From: an uncultured Eubacteriales bacterium | Lineage (GTDB): Bacteria > Bacillota > Clostridia > Oscillospirales > Acutalibacteraceae | Direction of reading: 5' to 3' | Length of the DNA stretch: 38,272 nucleotides | NCBI GenBank assembly: GCA_934546985.1 | Contig: CAKTEE010000018.1 | Coordinates: 1 to 38,272, forward strand | Shown: positions 7,265 through 14,152 of the stretch, one piece after another | Layout of the letters: every line of letters begins with the position of its first letter | Position numbering within the stretch: the stretch's first letter is position 1 | Translations under genes and position numbers: made by a program | Notes under the pieces: generated by a model | Databases searched by the model: none | Told to the model about the DNA's origin: nothing | Seen by the model: only the letters and a program-made list of their open reading frames with translations

Positions 7265-7504
7265 TACCGTAGAACAACATATTTCAAGCACTTGCGCAAA
7301 TATTACAACATCGTTTTTTATATACCACAAAATGCATTTTCACCTCTGTTAGCGGGTGTCGCATCGCTATAAAAGCGAAAACAAAATTGACTTTTTGTCA
7401 ACCTACTTTTGTGGTTTACTCACTGCAAAGGCCGACAAAGCCTGGCACATTAACAGATCGATTGGGCGGTCGCTGTGGCCGCCCGGAAAGGAGAACAAAC
7501 TATC
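7265..7504 (+). promoter_or_regulatory. Spacer with two inverted repeats before the methyltransferase
   Basis: This spacer holds TTGAC-TTTTT-GTCAA (7387-7401), a perfect 5-bp inverted repeat that includes a -35-like TTGACT, and a GC-rich hairpin GGGCGG/CCGCCC (7464-7469 with 7479-7484) just before the ribosome site AAAGGAG (7487-7493). No convincing -10 box was found. A regulated start of the 7505 gene is possible. Confidence 0.35.
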
Positions 7505-8068
7505 ATGCCCGCAAAGAAATATTCCACCATCCTTGCTGATCCGCCTTGGGATATTAACCAGAAAGGCAAGCGAGGAGCTATTATGCACTACCCATTAATG
7601 ACCTTAGAAGATATCAAAAATATACCTGTTGCCGATTTAGCGGAGGAAAACGCACATCTATGGCTGTGGTTTCCAAACGGATTAATGCCAGAGGCACTGG
7701 GTGTTCTGAAAGCCTGGGGCTTTACCTATCGAAACTACTTCACCTGGATCAAACCCTACCTTGGATTAGGGAACTATCTGCGCAATGGCAGTGAAGCGCT
7801 TCTGTTCGGAACACGCGGTAAAGCGCCTGTGAAGTTTAAAGGTCAGCAAAACTGGCTCTTTGCACCACGCCAGGATCATTCCCATAAACCGGAAGAAATG
7901 TATCCCATTATTGAGCGTGTATCTCCCGGTCCGTATTTGGAACTGTTTGCCAGAAGGCCGCAACCGAACTGGGATGCATGGGGCAATGAAATTGAATCGG
8001 ATATTATCATCCCTGGCTACCCCGTACCGAAATACAGCGATAAAGCAAAAGAACGTGAGGAGGTCTGA
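7505..8068 (+). CDS. MT-A70 family N6-adenine DNA methyltransferase, 187 aa
   Basis: MT-A70 enzymes transfer a methyl group from S-adenosylmethionine to N6 of adenine. The DPPW catalytic motif is at 12-15 (ILADPPWDI) and HLWLWFPN is the typical mid-domain segment; GPYLELFARRP near the C-terminus matches the family's cofactor-side strand. The length is normal for short phage and element members. The start at 7505 follows AAAGGAG; an in-frame ATG at 7475 lies in the hairpin and has no good ribosome site. No restriction endonuclease is adjacent, so this is probably an orphan methylase that protects the element or marks its DNA. Confidence 0.85.
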   Translation: MPAKKYSTILADPPWDINQKGKRGAIMHYPLMTLEDIKNIPVADLAEENAHLWLWFPNGLMPEALGVLKAWGFTYRNYFTWIKPYLGLGNYLRNGSEALLFGTRGKAPVKFKGQQNWLFAPRQDHSHKPEEMYPIIERVSPGPYLELFARRPQPNWDAWGNEIESDIIIPGYPVPKYSDKAKEREEV

Positions 8069-8074
8069 TCATGT

Positions 8075-8269
8075 ATGAATTCACCAGAAAGCCTTATTGC
8101 CAGAATTCTCAAATGGGCATTTGCCCTCTTCATTGCTGCGATTGTACTCCGCTGGACTGTATGTATCATCATGGAAATCTGGTGGGTGCTCGTACTCCTC
8201 GCCACCATTGGCATTGGAATTTATGTCGCTTTTCGTGTATGGAAGAACCGTCATGGAGGACAATGGTAA
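8075..8269 (+). CDS. Small double-pass membrane protein, 64 aa
   Basis: Two strongly hydrophobic stretches (about residues 12-32 and 36-54) are separated by a short turn, with basic ends (RVWKNRHGGQW). It lies between the methylase and the coupling ATPase, 16 bases before the latter. A GAGGAGGT ribosome site is upstream at 8057-8064. A second ATG at 8071 opens a different frame whose Cys/His-rich product looks like a shadow. Short membrane proteins often sit beside VirD4/TraG genes, so a membrane anchor for the transfer ATPase is possible, but this is inference. Confidence 0.6.
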   Translation: MNSPESLIARILKWAFALFIAAIVLRWTVCIIMEIWWVLVLLATIGIGIYVAFRVWKNRHGGQW

Positions 8270-8285
8270 GAAAGGAGGGCGAGCT

Positions 8286-10442
8286 ATGACCAGGCATCAA
8301 ATAGAAACCATATGCTGGAAAGAGTTCGTCTGGCGGCGCTCATTCAAACTGGAACAGGTCCATGAGATGCTGGCACACCTGGCTACCGTATCCTCCCGTG
8401 GAGCAGTCATCTGGGAGATCCGTGCAAGAGATGGATTTGTTAGGCATCTTCTTGGAGCGGACTCGGCAAGTATCCACAAAATCACCGAAGCACTCCAAGT
8501 ACATGGAGAGATTGAATTCTATCCGGTTGACGAACATAACCGTAAGGCAGTTGATACGGTAAGGCAGATCAAGGTATCTCATCCGAGCTTATCGCTTCGT
8601 ACAGATATCGCCGAATCTACAATTCGAGCAGGGCTGGCGGCTATGGCTGCCACAGCCCGTGGCGAGGAAGCGGTTTTACAGATCATTCTCGGTGCAGCCT
8701 ATCCGCCCAGCACAATTCCGAAGAATCTTCCCGATCCAAATGCCGGATGGCTACAGGCAGTGCTTGGAAATGTATCTCAGGCCTCCGCCGAAACTCGTAA
8801 GTCCATCAAGGAGAAAGCGGAGCAACATAGCTTTCAAGCTGCAATTCGTATCGGTGTTTCCGGCGCAAGCGCAAGGTATCGCACCAATTGCATTCTGAGT
8901 GCTTTGCGCACCTTGGAGGCGGCTGGCGTCAGAATCTATGATGAACTTGAAAAACCTGCGAAGCTGAACATCGCCCATGTACCTTGGCACTTTCCGCTGA
9001 GGCTATCCGTTAAAGAGCTTGCAGGATTCCTGATGCTGCCGTCTGGCGATGAGGAACTGCCGGGAATGTCAGATATTCATCCTCGGGCAATGTATCCACC
9101 TACATGGTATCGGGAGCCGACGAACCGGTTTAATGACCGTTCGTTTGGAACAACCTTAAACCCAGCAAACAGTCAGAAGCTCAGTATTTCTCCGGACGAT
9201 AGTTTAAGGCCGACAATCATCTTAGGCCCTACCGGCGCCGGCAAGACTACTGTGATGCAGGCCATGATTCTCGCGGATATCAATGCTGGGCGCAGCGTGT
9301 TAGTGATTGACCCGAAGGCAGATCTGGTTACGAGCATCCTCGAACGTGTACCGGCCTCAAGAGCAGACGATGTGGTCGTAATTGACCCTTCCGACGATAA
9401 CCCTGTAGGTTTCAATCCCTTGGCTTTGCCGGGTAACCCCACCCTCATCGCCGATGCTATTCTGGCTGTCTTTAAAGAGATCTTTTCAGATAGCTGGGGT
9501 GTCCGGAGTCAGGATGTGCTGAGTGCAGCATTATTAACTTTGGTTGAGACGGACGGCGCATCACTATTGTGGCTACCACCACTCCTAACAGACGAGAACT
9601 TCCGTCATAAGATTACAAAGGACGTCAAAGATAAGATTACGCTCAAACCATTTTGGGACACTTTTGATAACCTCCGCCCCGCCGAGCGCGAACAATGGGT
9701 TGCACCTGTGCTTAATAAAATGCGCCAATTTCTGTTTCGACCAGGACTGCGGGGCATCTTGGGACAGAGCAATCCCAAGTTCCAGCTAACGGATTTGTTC
9801 TCCCAACGCAAGATTGTCCTTGTCCCCTTGAATCGCGGCACAGTGGGCGCAGAAAGCGCCAGACTGCTGGGCAGCCTAGTGGTAGGCCTTACCTGGACTT
9901 TAGCCCTTTCTCGGGCGAACGTCGCGCCGGAACGCCGCCATTTGGTCTCCCTGTATATCGACGAGCTCCAAGATTACCTGACCTTGCCTACGGATTTATC
10001 CGATGCTTTGGCACAGGCCAGAGGTTTAGGAGTTGGCATTACCATGGCGCACCAGTATCGCGCACAACTCCCCTATGAGATTCGTGCCGGTATTGATGCC
10101 AATGCAAGGAACAAAATCATCTTCGGGCTTAATGCCAGTGATGCCAGAGAAATTGCTACGATGGCTCCTGGTTTGGAAGCGTTAGATTTCATGCTCTTGC
10201 CAAGATATCAAATCTATACAAATTTTATGTCGGGTGGTAGACAGACTGGCTGGATACAGGGCAAGACAATCCCCGCTCCACCGGCACTCCATACTGCGGC
10301 AGAAATTAAGGCACGAAGTCAAACTCGCTATGGTCGATCCAGTGGTGAGGTTGAGGCAGAATATCTCAAACTATTTGAGGAAGCCCCGAGCCTGATCGGT
10401 CCAGATCTTGATGATTCTGTCATTGGTCGGAGAAAAATATGA
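8286..10442 (+). CDS. TraG/VirD4-like conjugative coupling ATPase, 718 aa
   Basis: Conjugative coupling proteins bring DNA to a type IV secretion channel using ATP. Walker A GPTGAGKTT starts at residue 314 and the Walker B aspartate is D559 in SLYIDELQD. Between them lie VLVIDPKADLV and GFNPLAL, typical of TraG/VirD4 and HerA-like ATPases, and ARGLGVGITMAHQYRAQL follows as in coupling proteins. The N-terminal 300 residues are soluble and not assigned; there is no clear membrane helix, so it may rely on the 64-aa membrane protein just upstream. The start at 8286 has AGGAGG 6 bases before it. Its stop overlaps the next start by 4 bases (ATGA). Confidence 0.85.
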   Translation: MTRHQIETICWKEFVWRRSFKLEQVHEMLAHLATVSSRGAVIWEIRARDGFVRHLLGADSASIHKITEALQVHGEIEFYPVDEHNRKAVDTVRQIKVSHPSLSLRTDIAESTIRAGLAAMAATARGEEAVLQIILGAAYPPSTIPKNLPDPNAGWLQAVLGNVSQASAETRKSIKEKAEQHSFQAAIRIGVSGASARYRTNCILSALRTLEAAGVRIYDELEKPAKLNIAHVPWHFPLRLSVKELAGFLMLPSGDEELPGMSDIHPRAMYPPTWYREPTNRFNDRSFGTTLNPANSQKLSISPDDSLRPTIILGPTGAGKTTVMQAMILADINAGRSVLVIDPKADLVTSILERVPASRADDVVVIDPSDDNPVGFNPLALPGNPTLIADAILAVFKEIFSDSWGVRSQDVLSAALLTLVETDGASLLWLPPLLTDENFRHKITKDVKDKITLKPFWDTFDNLRPAEREQWVAPVLNKMRQFLFRPGLRGILGQSNPKFQLTDLFSQRKIVLVPLNRGTVGAESARLLGSLVVGLTWTLALSRANVAPERRHLVSLYIDELQDYLTLPTDLSDALAQARGLGVGITMAHQYRAQLPYEIRAGIDANARNKIIFGLNASDAREIATMAPGLEALDFMLLPRYQIYTNFMSGGRQTGWIQGKTIPAPPALHTAAEIKARSQTRYGRSSGEVEAEYLKLFEEAPSLIGPDLDDSVIGRRKI

Positions 10443-11404
10443 AGACGAACCGCCCGACCTTTCGCAGCGATGAATATGCCGATGATTCTCCCGACATATC
10501 GGCACAAAAACCGTTTAAGGGAAGCGACCCCTACCGCCATGTAGCGGTAGCCTATTCCCCCGGCGAGGAGGTGATCCCCATAGGAGTCAGAGTCGGAAGA
10601 AACCAACTGGAAAAATACAACGAGGAGCTATCAACACGCGACCGAGAGATTCTTGCCTCTTTGAAAAAGTGCAAGTTTCTGCTTACCGGGCAGATCCAGC
10701 GTCTACATATTATTGACGCATCGACGCAAAAAGCTGCCCGGCGAGCGGCCGCCAGAGAGCTTCGTAAGCTGAAAGATTATGGTCTTGTAAACACGCTCGA
10801 GCGAAGGATTGGTGGCACTCGTGCCGGATCAGGTTCTCTGATCTGGCATCTCACAGAAGCTGGAGAGCGTTTCCTGGCAATAGGAAGTTCTGAGCAATAT
10901 TCGCGAAGACGCTATTTAGAACCCTCACGCATGTTTCTACGGCATTCATTAGCTGTATCAGAATGTTATGTTCAGCTTGTAGAGATTTGTCGCAGGACTC
11001 CGGGGCTGACATTACTTGCCGCTGACTGGGAACCGGATTGCTGGCGACCATATACCCAGCACGGCAAAATCGTCTCATTAAAGCCAGATCTGTTCGTAGC
11101 CACGAAAAGCGATGGCTACGAGGACAGGTGGTTTATTGAGATTGATTTAAGCACAGAATCACCATCAACTATTATCGGAAAATGTGACCGCTATCGCGAC
11201 TACTATCGTTCCGGATTGGAGCAGAAGCAATTCGGTGTGTTTCCGGTAGTTGTATGGTTAGTGCTGGATGCAGGGCGCAAAGAACGGCTTCGTTCCGCTA
11301 TTCAAGAAGCGTATCCGAAAGGTGGCAAACTATTCATTGTCATTATGGCAGATGAATTTGAACGCCTGATCCGGCAAGGCTTTGACGCAAAAGATCTCTG
11401 CTAG
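10439..11404 (+). CDS. Replication-relaxation family protein, 321 aa
   Basis: Matches the Replic_Relax family found on plasmids and conjugative elements of Gram-positives, thought to act in DNA replication or nicking. Seen here: a winged-helix N-terminal part (about 60-150; LSTRDREILASLKKCKFLLTGQIQRL, given in pieces: LSTRDREIL, then QIQRLHI), HSLAVSECYVQLVE, and an acidic nuclease-like core with LKPDLFV (PD) and WFIEIDLSTES (ExD), followed by KCDRYRDYY. The PD...ExD...K order resembles restriction-type nuclease folds. It is translationally coupled (ATGA) to the coupling ATPase, as expected for a transfer pair. Confidence 0.8.
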   Translation: MKTNRPTFRSDEYADDSPDISAQKPFKGSDPYRHVAVAYSPGEEVIPIGVRVGRNQLEKYNEELSTRDREILASLKKCKFLLTGQIQRLHIIDASTQKAARRAAARELRKLKDYGLVNTLERRIGGTRAGSGSLIWHLTEAGERFLAIGSSEQYSRRRYLEPSRMFLRHSLAVSECYVQLVEICRRTPGLTLLAADWEPDCWRPYTQHGKIVSLKPDLFVATKSDGYEDRWFIEIDLSTESPSTIIGKCDRYRDYYRSGLEQKQFGVFPVVVWLVLDAGRKERLRSAIQEAYPKGGKLFIVIMADEFERLIRQGFDAKDLC

Positions 11405-11428
11405 TGGTTATCCTCTGGCAGAGATGTC

Positions 11429-11450
11429 AAAGGCCTGCGGCATGCAAGTC
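11429..11450 (+). repeat. Intergenic repeat copy A
   Basis: AAAGGCCTG then CGGC then ATGCAAGTC. This is one of four copies of a 22-base motif (consensus AGGCCTG-n4-ATGCAAG-yC) at 11429, 12044 (reverse), 12179 and 12528 (reverse). It is followed 50 bases later by TTTAACGAAAGGA, shared with copy B. Confidence 0.65.
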
Positions 11451-11499
11451 GAGGCATCGATGCTGAGGCGAAAAAGGCCCGATGACTGTTTTTACTAAT

Positions 11500-11512
11500 T
11501 TTAACGAAAGGA
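11500..11512 (+). promoter_or_regulatory. Shared translation leader, copy 1
   Basis: TTTAACGAAAGGA lies just before the ATG at 11518 and is identical to 12250-12262 before the ATG at 12268. The distance from the upstream 22-base repeat to the start codon is also nearly equal in both units (about 88 bases), so the whole leader is duplicated. Confidence 0.6.
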
Positions 11513-11517
11513 ATTAC

Positions 11518-11784
11518 ATGATACAAAGACCAAGCCAGGAAGAGATTGAAAAAGGCTTAGCGGAATTTAAGGGCGACTACAAAAGAATTCTCCGAAACAT
11601 CACGAATTGTTTGGAGTTTGACTATAAGGCAATCTGTTCACTTAGAACGCTCTTAGCTGATTCTAAGGAAGATATCGCTGAAATCAAAAGAACCATCCGT
11701 CCATATGTCGTAGATCTCATCTATGTCTTGATTCTCGATGAAAAAGATCTGAATAGCGGCGAATACGGGGTGGATGAAGAATGA
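11518..11784 (+). CDS. Small acidic helical element protein, 88 aa
   Basis: The start at 11518 sits in the shared leader (AAAGGAATTAC); an ATG at 11482 is upstream of that ribosome site and is rejected. The protein looks all-helical, acidic at the C-terminus, with two cysteines (NCLEF, AICSL). I recognise no family. It overlaps the next gene by 4 bases (ATGA), and the two partners may act together. Small helical pairs in this part of Firmicutes elements include antitoxin-like and regulatory proteins, but nothing here allows assignment. Confidence 0.6.
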   Translation: MIQRPSQEEIEKGLAEFKGDYKRILRNITNCLEFDYKAICSLRTLLADSKEDIAEIKRTIRPYVVDLIYVLILDEKDLNSGEYGVDEE

Positions 11785-11969
11785 CGCGAAAAACTCTCAC
11801 CGAAGAAGAAATTAAAAGCAAATACAACTCTATTTCAGAATGCCTTGCCATCTGCTACATCCAATCCAAGAGAATATTGGAAGATGCAGAAATACTCAAT
11901 ATGGATACGAAGCCCATCAAAGAAGACTTAGCCTGTTTCATTCAAGAATTTACGCAGCTTTGTATGTAG
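11781..11969 (+). CDS. Small helical element protein, 62 aa
   Basis: Starts within the stop of the preceding gene (ATGA at 11781-11784). The sequence is helical and charged, beginning MTRKTLTEEEIKSKYNS, with a SECLAICYIQSKRILEDA segment resembling the middle of its neighbour (ITNCLEF...AICSL), so the two may be distant paralogues. Family not recognised. Confidence 0.55.
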   Translation: MTRKTLTEEEIKSKYNSISECLAICYIQSKRILEDAEILNMDTKPIKEDLACFIQEFTQLCM

Positions 11970-12043
11970 CAAGCACCTTTTAAAACAAACACAGCAAAAA
12001 CAAAACATTAGAGCCTTTTGTAATCTATGCAAAAGATGCTCTC

Positions 12044-12065
12044 GGCTTGCATACCCCAGGCCTTT
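12044..12065 (-). repeat. Intergenic repeat copy C (inverted)
   Basis: GGCTTGCAT then ACCC then CAGGCCTTT. It is the reverse complement of copy A (11429-11450) in both 7-9 base blocks, so A and C bracket the 11518/11781 gene pair as an inverted pair. Confidence 0.65.
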
Positions 12066-12178
12066 GGCAAAAATGCAATTACGCTTGATCAAGAACGGAT
12101 TAGCCGGCGTTTCCGGCTAAGTACCTTATACACCCCCAAAAACAGACTAGCTCATAGTAGAACATCCTTAAAGTCGCC

Positions 12179-12200
12179 GGAGGCCTGAAGCGTGCAAGTC
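12179..12200 (+). repeat. Intergenic repeat copy B
   Basis: GGAGGCCTGAAG then CGTGCAAGTC. Same motif and orientation as copy A; it lies 68 bases before the ATG at 12268. Confidence 0.6.
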
Positions 12201-12267
12201 GGGCAAACATAATCAGCAAACGAAAACCTATCTATTTTAGACTATTAACTTTAACGAAAGGATCAAT

Positions 12268-12498
12268 ATGGATTACCACACACTCGTCAGTTTATATGAC
12301 GAACACCGCGACGCCGTCAGCGAGCTGGAGAATGCTTGCGAACGATTTAACCAAGCAGTTATCGATATGCATAGCTACAACATCTCGCTAATCGGCACGG
12401 CGGAGCAGCTCCGGGAATTTATAGATAAACTGGAATGTTGCTATAAAAGCATTATCGAATTTCAGGACAGTAAAGATAAAGAGTCAAGAATAAAATAA
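12268..12498 (+). CDS. Small coiled-coil element protein, 76 aa
   Basis: Starts in the shared leader (AAAGGATCAAT). The chain is probably one long helical hairpin: charged heptad-like stretches (YDEHRDAVSELENACERFNQ, then EQLREFIDKLECCYKSIIEF) and a basic tail. No family is recognised. It is bracketed by repeat copies B and D in inverted orientation. It may be an accessory or regulatory factor of the element. Confidence 0.55.
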   Translation: MDYHTLVSLYDEHRDAVSELENACERFNQAVIDMHSYNISLIGTAEQLREFIDKLECCYKSIIEFQDSKDKESRIK

Positions 12499-12527
12499 GG
12501 TTTTCGTGAATTGAGGCGTTTGCCTCC

Positions 12528-12548
12528 GGCTTGCATACTTCAGACCTC
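12528..12548 (-). repeat. Intergenic repeat copy D (inverted)
   Basis: GGCTTGCAT then ACTTCAGACCTC. It pairs with copy B (GAGGCCTGAAG against CTTCAGACCTC with one mismatch or G-U), so B and D bracket the 76-aa gene. A weak fifth core, GGCTTGTAT, is at 12818-12826. Confidence 0.6.
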
Positions 12549-12576
12549 AGACGCCATAAACGAAGGAGGTAAGCCA

Positions 12577-12717
12577 ATGAAGAAAAATACGCGAGGTCGC
12601 AAAATGTGCTCAGACTCCGTCCGAGTATTCCCTGTATTCCGAAAAGAGCCGGATATTGAAAAACTTGGACTTGTATTAATCGAAATCGCAAAAGATCTCG
12701 CAGATAAAAACAACTAA
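12577..12717 (+). CDS. Small basic-to-helical protein, 46 aa
   Basis: The start at 12577 follows the strong site CGAAGGAGGTAAGCC. The N-terminus is basic (MKKNTRGRKM), followed by FPVFRKEPDIEKLGLVLIEI and a lysine/asparagine tail. Its reading frame extends upstream through repeat D, but no ribosome site supports that. Family not recognised; such short proteins are common just upstream of replication or recombination genes on Firmicutes elements. Confidence 0.5.
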   Translation: MKKNTRGRKMCSDSVRVFPVFRKEPDIEKLGLVLIEIAKDLADKNN

Positions 12718-12733
12718 TTTAAAAAGGAACTTT

Positions 12734-12781
12734 ATGAAAAATATCACCCCTATCTACAGCAAGGAGAATGATATGTCATAA
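12734..12781 (+). CDS. Possible 15-aa micro-ORF or gene remnant
   Basis: ATG at 12734 after AAAAAGGAACTTT. The peptide begins MKNITPIYSKEND and stops at a TAA inside the palindrome at 12773-12793. It may be a leader peptide or the first codons of a decayed gene. Confidence 0.25.
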   Translation: MKNITPIYSKENDMS

Positions 12782-12793
12782 CTATTATGACAT
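12773..12793. repeat. Perfect 21-base palindrome
   Basis: ATGTCATAA, a 3-base centre (CTA), then TTATGACAT. It overlaps the end of the micro-ORF. It could be an operator or a hairpin; no T-run follows. Confidence 0.55.
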
Positions 12794-12810
12794 CAGATAT
12801 ATAAGCTAAG

Positions 12811-12852
12811 GTCGTTTGGCTTGTATATTGTCATTCTTCTAAAACAAACGAC
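12811..12852. repeat. Inverted repeat GTCGTTTG/CAAACGAC
   Basis: Two perfect 8-base arms (12811-12818 and 12845-12852) around a 26-base loop that contains the weak repeat core GGCTTGTAT. It lies 100 bases upstream of the DUF5049-like gene, in a 240-base gap with no other gene. Confidence 0.5.
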
Positions 12853-12959
12853 GGCACCTTATAAAAGTATATATGTCCGCTAGAAAGGAGGGTTAAGGAC
12901 AGCTCTAAAAGCCCAATCGCACATTAACAATCCAGTCTTTAGAAAAGGAGGTCTTCTCT

Positions 12960-13169
12960 ATGATGACAAAAACCATTAAGGAACAGATTCTGGCTATCCG
13001 GGATACTGGAGAAACCAATATGTTTGACGTAAACGCCGTCCAGTGTATCGCTAACCGCGAAGGATACTATGAACTGGTCGTTTACCTGATGGACAATCAT
13101 AAAGAGTACAGCAACTTCATCATGACAGGCACCGCACCAGGGCTTGAAAATGATGACGGCGAAATGTAA
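12960..13169 (+). CDS. DUF5049-like small protein, 69 aa
   Basis: The sequence pattern TKTIKEQILAIRDTGETNMF, then VQCIANREGYYELVVYLMDN and YSNFIMTG, is that of the DUF5049 family, small proteins common on Firmicutes prophages and conjugative elements. Function is unknown. The ribosome site is AAAAGGAGGTCTTCTCT. A second ATG follows directly, so the true start may be 12963. It is the first of a close run of same-strand genes to 15422, each with a strong ribosome site, probably one transcript. Confidence 0.75.
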   Translation: MMTKTIKEQILAIRDTGETNMFDVNAVQCIANREGYYELVVYLMDNHKEYSNFIMTGTAPGLENDDGEM

Positions 13170-13198
13170 CTGAAAGACGTAGAAAGGGGGATATTTCT

Positions 13199-13849
13199 AT
13201 GATGTTAGATTTTAACGATGACAGAACCTACACCAAGGATGTAGTTCTTGCAAATGTCAGATACGCATTGCTCGATCCCAAATCACTGCAAGATGATGCG
13301 TTCTCTGCTGAATTTTTAGATATGGCGGTTGTATTTGTCTTAATGGATCATTCTAATCCAAACAGACCAAGATACAAGACTATTGATGCAGTAGATATGG
13401 TATCGCTGGACATTAAGCTCAATGAGATCATGGAAGCTGCCAATGAGAACTGCAAGAAAGCCGGATACAAAATCATGCTTATGGAAGATGCCATATCCGA
13501 GATTATCGGAATAGAGATTCCTAGCGATGCTCCCTATCCGATGTATGTCGGAACAAATCCGGAACGCATGCTTGGAGCTTCCATTCTGATGTATGAAACA
13601 TATTTGGAGGAACTTGCGGCGCAGATAGAGGATGACCTCTGTATTGCACCGTCAAGCATTCATGAGGTTCTCATCTTTCCACTTTCTCTCGTACAACCCT
13701 CAAAAATCATTGAAATTGTACGGGATGTGAATCGGACTGTCGTATTACCGCAGGAGAAGCTCAGCGACAGTGCATATATTTATCGCCGAGGCACTCATGC
13801 TATCTCACAGGCCACACTTAAGAGTCTCACTGATCTCACTTGCAAGTAA
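13199..13849 (+). CDS. DUF5688-like protein, 216 aa
   Basis: It fits the DUF5688 family pattern: a central GTNPERMLGASILMYE block (GA..MY) and DDLCIAPSSIHEVLIFP (ilPSSiHEvi) at about 140-165, with a late REVN-like VRDVNRTVV segment. DUF5688 proteins are typical of Clostridia mobile elements and have no known function. The chain here is complete and of usual length. The ribosome site is AAAGGGGGATATTTCT; tandem ATGs leave 13199 or 13202 as start. Confidence 0.7.
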   Translation: MMLDFNDDRTYTKDVVLANVRYALLDPKSLQDDAFSAEFLDMAVVFVLMDHSNPNRPRYKTIDAVDMVSLDIKLNEIMEAANENCKKAGYKIMLMEDAISEIIGIEIPSDAPYPMYVGTNPERMLGASILMYETYLEELAAQIEDDLCIAPSSIHEVLIFPLSLVQPSKIIEIVRDVNRTVVLPQEKLSDSAYIYRRGTHAISQATLKSLTDLTCK

Positions 13850-13889
13850 AGCAACAAAGAGTGATGAATGTGTAAAGGAGGAACAAATC

Positions 13890-14138
13890 ATGTGGCAAGA
13901 AGGAACAATCGGTATTCCAGTAACAAAAACGGTTGAAAAAGAATACATAGCGGTTCATTACACCATAAAGGTATTCGATGAACCAAGTAAATTCGGCATC
14001 AATCATGGAAAAATCTCAAAACTGCAATTAAAACAAGATGGCGAGATTGTAGCTAATTATGATCGTGGCTGGGATATTTATCCGACCACAAAGGAAGCCG
14101 AACTGGCTCTCTGCATCTTATTAATCCGACACAATTAA
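13890..14138 (+). CDS. Small beta-rich element protein (DUF7678-like), 82 aa
   Basis: The start at 13890 follows AAAGGAGGAACAAATC. The motifs KVFDEPSKFGINHGKISKL and NYDRGWDIYPTT (about residues 27-64) match the pattern I associate with DUF7678, a small family of Firmicutes elements with unknown role; the family name is from memory and uncertain. It lies 15 bases before the next gene. Confidence 0.6.
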   Translation: MWQEGTIGIPVTKTVEKEYIAVHYTIKVFDEPSKFGINHGKISKLQLKQDGEIVANYDRGWDIYPTTKEAELALCILLIRHN

Positions 14139-14152
14139 AGGAGGTCTCTATC

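Larger units (their letters stand above)
11970..12267 (+). other. Spacer with repeats and hairpin, no gene
   Basis: This spacer of about 300 bases holds repeat copies C and B, a perfect hairpin TAGCCGG-CGTTT-CCGGCTA (12101-12119), and the shared leader TTTAACGAAAGGA (12250-12262). I see no coding frame with a ribosome site. Confidence 0.6.

Noticed and set aside
8071..8289. 72-codon frame rich in Cys and His beginning at 8071
   Set aside because: It overlaps the more plausible 64-aa membrane protein in another frame and runs into the coupling ATPase start; composition fits a shadow.
11405..12850. CRISPR array from the repeated 22-base motifs
   Set aside because: Copies alternate in orientation, spacing is irregular and contains genes; no cas genes are present.
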